Shown one piece after another: positions 30,929 to 35,823 of a stretch of 35,823 nucleotides of DNA. The DNA is from Halobacillus massiliensis (GTDB lineage: Bacteria; Bacillota; Bacilli; Bacillales; Halobacillaceae). Each line of letters starts with the position of its first letter. The first letter of the stretch is position 1. The notes under the pieces were generated by a model. The model did no database searches, was not told the origin of the DNA, and was given only the letters and a program-made list of their open reading frames with translations. A program made the position numbers and the translations under genes. The stretch lies in NCBI RefSeq assembly GCF_900166625.1, contig NZ_LT800499.1, positions 687,787 through 723,609 on the forward strand. The letters are read 5' to 3'.

Positions 30929-31102
30929 ATGGAAGCAACTTTAAGTTATAGAAAGAGAAAGAAAGCGGCAAAAAAAGAAGACCAGTTGACGTTCAGCCAG
31001 TGGATGCTCAAAACGATTAAGAAGCATAAAAAAAGGACAACGAAAGATGCCACGATCGGTTTAGGCATTACAATCGTTCTCTTTTTAATCGGTATGGTAT
31101 AG
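30929..31102 (+). CDS. Mini-PgsA: 57-residue membrane-anchor protein in the pgsA slot, copy 1
   Basis: A gene of 57 codons. Layout: a basic cytoplasmic N-terminus (SYRKRKKAAKKEDQ), a conserved core TFSQWMLKTIKKHKKRTTKD (21-40), and a hydrophobic end (41-57, ATIGLGITIVLFLIGMV) at which the protein stops. From memory, the same pattern (LSFHEKLLK...KKKTNKH then a membrane helix) opens PgsA/CapA of B. subtilis and B. anthracis. The remaining roughly 330 extracellular residues of PgsA are missing. GGAGGAGG lies before the ATG at 30929. The parallel gene in cassette 2 has the same core and the same end, which shows selection. A CapE/PgsE-like role is the alternative: it is also a tiny membrane peptide of these operons. 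Confidence 0.85.
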   Translation: MEATLSYRKRKKAAKKEDQLTFSQWMLKTIKKHKKRTTKDATIGLGITIVLFLIGMV

Positions 31103-31106
31103 AAAA

Positions 31107-32759
31107 ATGCTGAAAAAAAACCGTTTCAACATCATCATCATCAGCTTATTTGCCGTCATTTTACTATTGCTGATTATTCAGGATAGTGATGGGACGGACG
31201 AACGTCAGTCAGATGATTTTACCCTGAACGATACTATGCCAGAAGAAGAAATTGGCGCATATGGTGTGACATCAGATAGCGATATTGCAACAGAGGTAGG
31301 AATGAAGGTGTTGGAACAGGGGGGCAATGCCGTTGATGCAGCCGTTGCCGTCAGTTATGTACTAGGTGTAGTCGAGCCTTATGGATCAGGGATTGGCGGG
31401 GGAGGTACAATGCTTATCCACCCTGAAAAAGACAGTGACAAGTCTCCTGTCGTGTATGATTACCGGGAGACAGCGCCCGATTCAGAAAGCGTTCCTGAAA
31501 GTGGAACGGGAGTGCCTGGATTTGTCAAAGGCATGGACCGTGTACATGAAGACTTTGGCTCGATGAAAATGGAACAGCTTATTGAACCAGCGATAAATTC
31601 AGCCAGTAATGGAGCAGCGGTATCCCAAACACTCCACAATCGGTTAAAGGACGCGGAGTACCGCATGCCGAGTTTGGATCATATGTATCCAGACGGTAAG
31701 CCGATTAAAGCCGGAGAGATTCTAACACAGAAGCAGCTGGCAGAAACGCTAAAAGCGATTCAGCAGGACGGACCAAGTGCATTCTATTCTGAAGACATCG
31801 CTGAATCCATTAACGATAAAGAATCAAAAATTGATAAAGATGATCTTGAATCCTACGAAATAGATGTGAAGAAGCCAATCAAGGGTGAGTTTGGCGGATA
31901 TGACGTCTTAGCACCGCCACCGCCATCGGGAGGTATTATGCTGCTTCAAAACCTCGAAATGGCCGAGATGCTGAAGATCGAAGAGGCGAAAGAGAAACCG
32001 ACTGATTTCGCCATGCTGATGGGAATGATTAATCGAGCGAGCTATAAGGACCGCCTGGAAAACGTAGGTGATCCAGAATTTGAGGATGTAGCTGTCAAAA
32101 AAATGCTCTCTGAGGATCACCTTAAGACCATCGCGTCGGATATTGGCGATGGAACTAAGATCTCGGATAAATACCTGACAGAGCTTGATTCCGATGCAGA
32201 CCTCGAAGATCATGAAAATACGACACATTTCGTTGTTGTCGATAAAAACGGTATGATGGTATCGGTGACAAATACGTTAAGTAACTTCTTTGGATCTGGG
32301 GAGTATGTGGATGGATTTTTCCTAAACAACCAGCTGAAAAATTTCAGCAACAACGAAGACTCACCGAATCGTGCGGAACCAGGGAAACGTCCATTCAGTT
32401 ATACGTCACCAACGATCCTTGCCAAGAACGACAACCCTATCATTGGTATCGGAGCCTCTGGCGGGCAAAGGATTACATCCATGGTAGCCCAGCAGCTTGT
32501 CAAAATGATCAAGTTTAATGAACCTGTCCAGTCTTCTGTCGAAGCACCCCGGTCATTCCTTGAGTTTGATAAGAATACACTTCAAGTCGAAGGTAACCAC
32601 GTCTTCTTGGAAGACCCCGAGAAGCGCGGGATCGACGTCAGCTATTCCGACAGTACGACCTACTTTGGAAGTGTCCAAGGTTTGATAATAGATTATGAAA
32701 ATGAAAAAATTTATGGAGCCAGCGACCCAAGACGGAATGGAAGCTGGGATTCTAAATAA
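31107..32759 (+). CDS. ggt: Gamma-glutamyltransferase of the PGA operon (CapD/GGT type), copy 1
   Basis: 550 residues: an N-terminal membrane anchor or signal (about 9-25) then the complete Ntn-hydrolase GGT fold. The self-cleavage nucleophile is Thr372 in HENTTHFVVVD. Also visible: GGNAVDAAVAVSYVLGVVEPYGSGIGGGG in two pieces, APPPPSGG, and the C-terminal small-subunit motif GASGGQRI. Outside the cell it would cleave PGA or, as B. anthracis CapD does, transfer it to peptidoglycan. It starts four bases after the preceding stop with no clear ribosome binding site, so translation is probably coupled. A terminator follows. Confidence 0.93.
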   Translation: MLKKNRFNIIIISLFAVILLLLIIQDSDGTDERQSDDFTLNDTMPEEEIGAYGVTSDSDIATEVGMKVLEQGGNAVDAAVAVSYVLGVVEPYGSGIGGGGTMLIHPEKDSDKSPVVYDYRETAPDSESVPESGTGVPGFVKGMDRVHEDFGSMKMEQLIEPAINSASNGAAVSQTLHNRLKDAEYRMPSLDHMYPDGKPIKAGEILTQKQLAETLKAIQQDGPSAFYSEDIAESINDKESKIDKDDLESYEIDVKKPIKGEFGGYDVLAPPPPSGGIMLLQNLEMAEMLKIEEAKEKPTDFAMLMGMINRASYKDRLENVGDPEFEDVAVKKMLSEDHLKTIASDIGDGTKISDKYLTELDSDADLEDHENTTHFVVVDKNGMMVSVTNTLSNFFGSGEYVDGFFLNNQLKNFSNNEDSPNRAEPGKRPFSYTSPTILAKNDNPIIGIGASGGQRITSMVAQQLVKMIKFNEPVQSSVEAPRSFLEFDKNTLQVEGNHVFLEDPEKRGIDVSYSDSTTYFGSVQGLIIDYENEKIYGASDPRRNGSWDSK

Positions 32760-32796
32760 GAAAAGTGGAGCTGATAGAAAGCTCCACTTTTTTATT
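32760..32796 (+). terminator. Terminator after cassette 1
   Basis: AAAAGTGGAGC (32761-32771) pairs with GCTCCACTTTT around a nine-base loop, followed by TTTATTT. Confidence 0.9.
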
Positions 32797-32985
32797 TAGT
32801 TTCATCTTATGTATAGTAAAAAACTATAATTTTAATAGTCGATTTACATGAAATTATTATTTTCGTCGATTCTCCCTCTTTTTGTCATAAGACTATTAGA
32901 TTACATAACGATGTACTTTTAAGGTTTTTCATTATGATTTTAGGTTTTGGGAAACCTGAAATATCATTTTATAACAGTTTATTAT

Positions 32986-33003
32986 TCCTGAATTTTTTGA
33001 AAA
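32986..33003 (+). repeat. Upstream block shared by both PGA cassettes, copy 2
   Basis: TCCTGAATTTTTTGAAAA, one mismatch from copy 1, 86 bases before the second conserved block. Confidence 0.5.
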
Positions 33004-33071
33004 CGAAGGGTTTTAGCCCTAATTTATGCAAGTAAATACTTTAACTTAATAAATACATAATTTTACTTTCA

Positions 33072-33104
33072 TGTAACCTACAAACGGTGAAACTCTAGTA
33101 TATT
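33072..33104 (+). promoter_or_regulatory. Conserved promoter-like block of PGA cassette 2
   Basis: TGTAACCTACAA (33072-33083) and TAGTATATT (33096-33104), the same elements and spacing as at 29167, while the bases between them differ. Confidence 0.48.
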
Positions 33105-33141
33105 TGGCATCGGATCACAAATAAGTTTATGGAGGGAAAGC

Positions 33142-34317
33142 ATGGAAATTGCATTAACCATTATTATACTTCTCGGTTTAGCTGCTTTTTTTCTAGGAGC
33201 AAAGGAAAAGGCGAAAAACAAGAAGAATGTTGAAAGCATCCCGGTACGGGTGAATGTCAACGGCATCCGCGGGAAATCGACGGTAACCCGGTTAATTACG
33301 GGAGTCTTGCAAAAGGCTGGCTATAAAACTGTAGGGAAAACAACGGGAACAGATGCTAGAATGCTGTACTGGTTTGATGGTCAGGAAGAGCCAATCAGGC
33401 GCAGGCTGGAAGGACCTAACATCGGCGAACAGAGAAAGGTTCTTGATAAAACGGTGCAGCTGAACGCTGATGCCCTTGTTAGTGAATGTATGGCGGTTAA
33501 ACCGGATTATCAAATTATATTCCAGGAAGAACTGCTCCAAGCGAACATTGGGCTAATCGTTAACGTCCTTGAGGATCACATGGATGTTCTCGGACCAACT
33601 CTTGAAGAAGTGGCAGATTCCTTTGGAAGCGCGATCCCTTATAACGGAGATCTTATTGTAAATGAAAGCCCCTATGTACCATACTTTAGAGAAATAGCGG
33701 CTGAGCGAAACACGAAGGTCCATGTATGCGATACATCGCTCGTTTCCGAAGAATTTTTGAAAAAGTTCGAGTATATGGTTTTTCCAGAAAATGCTGCTCT
33801 TGCTCTGGCTGTAGCCGATATATTGGAAATTGATCATGAAACAGCCCGTCAAGGAATGCTCGAAGCATGGGCGGATCCTGGGGCCATGCAGATTCTGCCG
33901 ATTGGAGATTATAATAATCCCACTTATTTAGTCAATGGATTCTCTGCGAATGATCCGACATCCACATTAAACATTTGGGAACGTGTCAAGCAGTTGAGTT
34001 ACCCGACTGAAAACCCAGTGGTGATTATGAACTGCCGCTCGGATCGTGTCGATCGTACGGAACAGTTTGCCAACCAGGTACTTCCACACCTGCCTGCAGA
34101 AACTCTAATATTAATGGGAGAGACGACATCACCTATTGTTAATGCCTATAAGAATGGAGCTTTGCCAGTAAAAAACCTGCTCGATTTAGAAGGATACGAA
34201 ACAGAGGAAATTGTCAGAGTCTTAGGGCCGTATATGGCCGGAAAAACAATTTATGGGATGGGTAACATTCATGGCGGAGCGGAAGAACTTGTTAAACGGC
34301 TGGAACAAAAAAAATAG
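33142..34317 (+). CDS. pgsB: Poly-gamma-glutamate synthase ligase subunit PgsB/CapB, copy 2
   Basis: 391 residues with the same layout as copy 1: membrane helix (3-20), ATP loop GIRGKST at 41-47, and the Mur-ligase-like body. All motifs are intact, so it should be active. Differences from copy 1 cluster in the first 25 residues and in short surface patches (for example NPTYLV near residue 254 and the ENPVVIM region). GGAGGG lies before the ATG. The gap to pgsC is 30 bases, longer than in cassette 1. Confidence 0.95.
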   Translation: MEIALTIIILLGLAAFFLGAKEKAKNKKNVESIPVRVNVNGIRGKSTVTRLITGVLQKAGYKTVGKTTGTDARMLYWFDGQEEPIRRRLEGPNIGEQRKVLDKTVQLNADALVSECMAVKPDYQIIFQEELLQANIGLIVNVLEDHMDVLGPTLEEVADSFGSAIPYNGDLIVNESPYVPYFREIAAERNTKVHVCDTSLVSEEFLKKFEYMVFPENAALALAVADILEIDHETARQGMLEAWADPGAMQILPIGDYNNPTYLVNGFSANDPTSTLNIWERVKQLSYPTENPVVIMNCRSDRVDRTEQFANQVLPHLPAETLILMGETTSPIVNAYKNGALPVKNLLDLEGYETEEIVRVLGPYMAGKTIYGMGNIHGGAEELVKRLEQKK

Positions 34318-34347
34318 AAAGAGTAACGGCATAGGGAGGAGTTCACG

Positions 34348-34824
34348 ATGTTTATATTTGAAGCTTCAGATGTATATTTAGCTTTAGTGGCTGGGATCGT
34401 TCTCAGCTTGTTCTATACAGAAAAAACAGGAATTTTACCGGCAGGGCTGGTAGTTCCAGGTTATATCGCGATGCTGTTTACATTTCCTGTCAGTATAGCC
34501 GTGGTCTTTATGATTAGTTTTCTAACCTATTTGATTGTAATGAAAGTAATTGCCAAGTTTACGATCCTTTATGGGAGAAGGAAGTTTACTGCCATGTTAA
34601 CAGTTGGTATTACGCTGACTATCGTATTTGACCTTGTCGTCCCAATGTATTCTACACCGGCGATTGTGGAAGGAATGATGGCGATTGGGGTCATTATTCC
34701 AGGTTTAATTGCTAATACGATTCAGAAACAAGGAGTACTCCCAACAACGGCAAGTACACTGCTTTTAAGTGCGGTTACTTTCGGTATTGTGACATTATCA
34801 ACCTATATTGGAGGAGGAATTTAA
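34348..34824 (+). CDS. pgsC: Poly-gamma-glutamate synthase membrane subunit PgsC/CapC, copy 2
   Basis: 158 residues, full length, with the same membrane topology and motifs as copy 1. Eight substitutions: D5E, R/K and six I/V, M/L, V/I, S/T or F/Y changes. TAGGGAGGAG lies before the ATG. Stop and next start are one base apart (TAACATG), so the mini-PgsA gene is coupled to it. Confidence 0.95.
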   Translation: MFIFEASDVYLALVAGIVLSLFYTEKTGILPAGLVVPGYIAMLFTFPVSIAVVFMISFLTYLIVMKVIAKFTILYGRRKFTAMLTVGITLTIVFDLVVPMYSTPAIVEGMMAIGVIIPGLIANTIQKQGVLPTTASTLLLSAVTFGIVTLSTYIGGGI

Positions 34825-34825
34825 C

Positions 34826-34996
34826 ATGGAAGCTATTTTAAATAATAAAAAAAAGAGAGCAGTAAAAAAAGAATATAAACTGTCCCTTAGTCAGTGGATG
34901 CTTAAAACAATAAAGGATCATAAAAAAAGGACAACAAAAGATGCCGCGATCGGTTTATCAGTTACAGCTGTCCTCTTTTTAATTGGTATTATATAG
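34826..34996 (+). CDS. Mini-PgsA: 56-residue membrane-anchor protein, copy 2
   Basis: 56 residues with the same structure as copy 1: variable basic N-terminus (NNKKKRAVKKEYK), core SQWMLKTIKDHKKRTTKD and terminal hydrophobic segment AIGLSVTAVLFLIGII, stopping at the equivalent position. GGAGGAGG (within the end of pgsC) lies before ATG 34826; the frame is open upstream to 34808 but that ATG overlaps the ribosome binding site. As in copy 1 no extracellular PgsA domain follows; the next gene is the glutamyltransferase. Confidence 0.85.
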   Translation: MEAILNNKKKRAVKKEYKLSLSQWMLKTIKDHKKRTTKDAAIGLSVTAVLFLIGII

Positions 34997-34999
34997 GAT

Positions 35000-35823
35000 A
35001 TGTTAAAGAGAAAACATTTTTATTCCATTATCCTCTGTGTCTTTGCTGTTATTTTGCTGTATTTTTTTGTGCAAAACAGCAATGGGAGGGATGAACAACA
35101 ATCTGAGGAATTTACTTTGAATGATAGAATGCCTGAAAAAGATGAATTATATGGAGTATCTTCCGATAGTGAAATTGCGACAGAGGTAGGAATGAAGGTT
35201 CTGGGCCAGGGGGGCAATGCCGCTGATGCGGCCATAGCTGTAAGCTATGTGCTGGGTGTGGTCGAGCCTTATGGATCAGGAATTGGCGGGGGAGGCACAA
35301 TGCTTATACATCCTGAAAAAGGTAGTGAACAAGCCCCGGTCGTTTATGATTACAGGGAGACAGCCCCCGACTCAGAAAACGTTCCTGAAAGTGGAACAGG
35401 AGTGCCCGGCTTCGTTAAAGGTATGGAACGGGTACACAATGATTTTGGAACGCTGAAAATGGAGAAGCTTATTGAACCCTCGATAAATTTTGCCAGCAAT
35501 GGCGCAGCTGTCTCAAATACTCTTCATAATTATTTGAAAAAGGAGAAGGATCGTATGCCAAAACTGGATCATATGTATCCAGACGGTGATCCGATTGAGG
35601 CAGGGAAAGTCCTTAAACAAAAGCAGCTGGCAGAAACGTTAAAATCGATACAGCAGGATGGCACGAGCGCGTTCTATTCCGGAGACATTGCTGAATCCAT
35701 TAATGATGAAGAATCAAAAATGGATAAAGATGACTTGGAGTCTTACGAAGTAGAAGCCAAAAAGCCGATCAAGAGCAGGTTTGGCGGGTATGATGTCTTT
35801 GCACCGCCCCCGCCATCGGGAGG
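35000..35823 (+). CDS. ggt: Gamma-glutamyltransferase of the PGA operon (CapD/GGT type), copy 2, 5' part
   Basis: 274 N-terminal residues are present; the frame is open to the window end. Membrane anchor (about 8-25), then the GGT large-subunit sequence matching copy 1, with GGNAADAA, VVEPYGSGIGGGG, DYRETAPDSENVPESGTGVP and APPPPSGG. The first 50 residues are more diverged than the rest, and one residue is missing near position 50. The catalytic threonine lies beyond the window. It starts three bases after the mini-PgsA stop, in the same frame as that gene, without its own clear ribosome binding site. Confidence 0.92.
   Translation, partial: MLKRKHFYSIILCVFAVILLYFFVQNSNGRDEQQSEEFTLNDRMPEKDELYGVSSDSEIATEVGMKVLGQGGNAADAAIAVSYVLGVVEPYGSGIGGGGTMLIHPEKGSEQAPVVYDYRETAPDSENVPESGTGVPGFVKGMERVHNDFGTLKMEKLIEPSINFASNGAAVSNTLHNYLKKEKDRMPKLDHMYPDGDPIEAGKVLKQKQLAETLKSIQQDGTSAFYSGDIAESINDEESKMDKDDLESYEVEAKKPIKSRFGGYDVFAPPPPSG

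Larger units (their letters stand above)
32797..33141. other. Gene-free AT-rich region before PGA cassette 2
   Basis: About 345 bases with no gene. It carries the second copies of both conserved upstream blocks (32986-33003 and 33072-33104). The rest shows no obvious similarity to the region ahead of cassette 1. GGTTTT(G)GGAAACC near 32943-32955 is a short inverted repeat of unknown meaning. Confidence 0.6.

Noticed and set aside
29243-35823. PGA cassettes as a composite transposon or integron
   Set aside because: No transposase, terminal inverted repeats, target duplications or recombinase gene is seen around them; plain tandem duplication explains the structure.

Overview
The window reads as chromosomal DNA of an endospore-forming, flagellated Gram-positive bacterium of the Bacillaceae, most likely a halophilic or halotolerant genus such as Halobacillus or a relative. 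The gene order from the ATP synthase operon through murA, spoIID, spoIIQ, spoIIID, mbl, flhO, flhP and fabZ follows the Bacillus subtilis arrangement. Several exported proteins carry strongly acidic segments, and AGGAGG-type ribosome binding sites and GTG/TTG starts are common. The genus is inference.

Layout. 1-2834: the 3' end of a UDP-GlcNAc 2-epimerase gene and a Vpr-like secreted subtilase. 3058-10273: a complete F1Fo ATP synthase operon (atpZ, atpI, atpB, atpE, atpF, atpH, atpA, atpG, atpD, atpC), with hairpins between atpE and atpF and between atpD and atpC. 10552-18934: the cell wall, sporulation and flagellar block (DUF1146 protein, ywmB, murA, spoIID, spoIIQ, spoIIID, mbl, flhO, flhP, and a small EpuA-family membrane protein). 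18981-24119: an accessory stretch with an exported OB-fold-like lipoprotein (minus strand), a flavin monooxygenase plus methyltransferase pair, a small lmo0937-family membrane protein (minus strand), fabZ, a tiny acidic lipoprotein built on 11-residue repeats, and an unrecognised helical protein with a possible OGG-fold signature. 24350-28777: an RND efflux pump with a lipoprotein adaptor.

29243-35823: two tandem poly-gamma-glutamate (PGA) cassettes, each ordered pgsB, pgsC, a tiny membrane gene, then a CapD/GGT-type gamma-glutamyltransferase. The second cassette runs off the window. The coding parts are very similar (pgsC 8 differences in 158 residues, pgsB about 32 in 391). The upstream DNA has mostly diverged, apart from two short blocks, one of which has promoter-like geometry.

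The most unusual observation is the tiny gene between pgsC and ggt (57 and 56 codons). It occupies the slot where known PGA operons carry pgsA/capA, and it resembles only the cytoplasmic tail and membrane anchor at the N-terminus of PgsA/CapA; the whole extracellular metallophosphoesterase-like domain is absent. Both copies stop at the same point, so this looks like a maintained 'mini-PgsA' and not a chance truncation. A full-length PgsA elsewhere in the genome cannot be excluded from this window.
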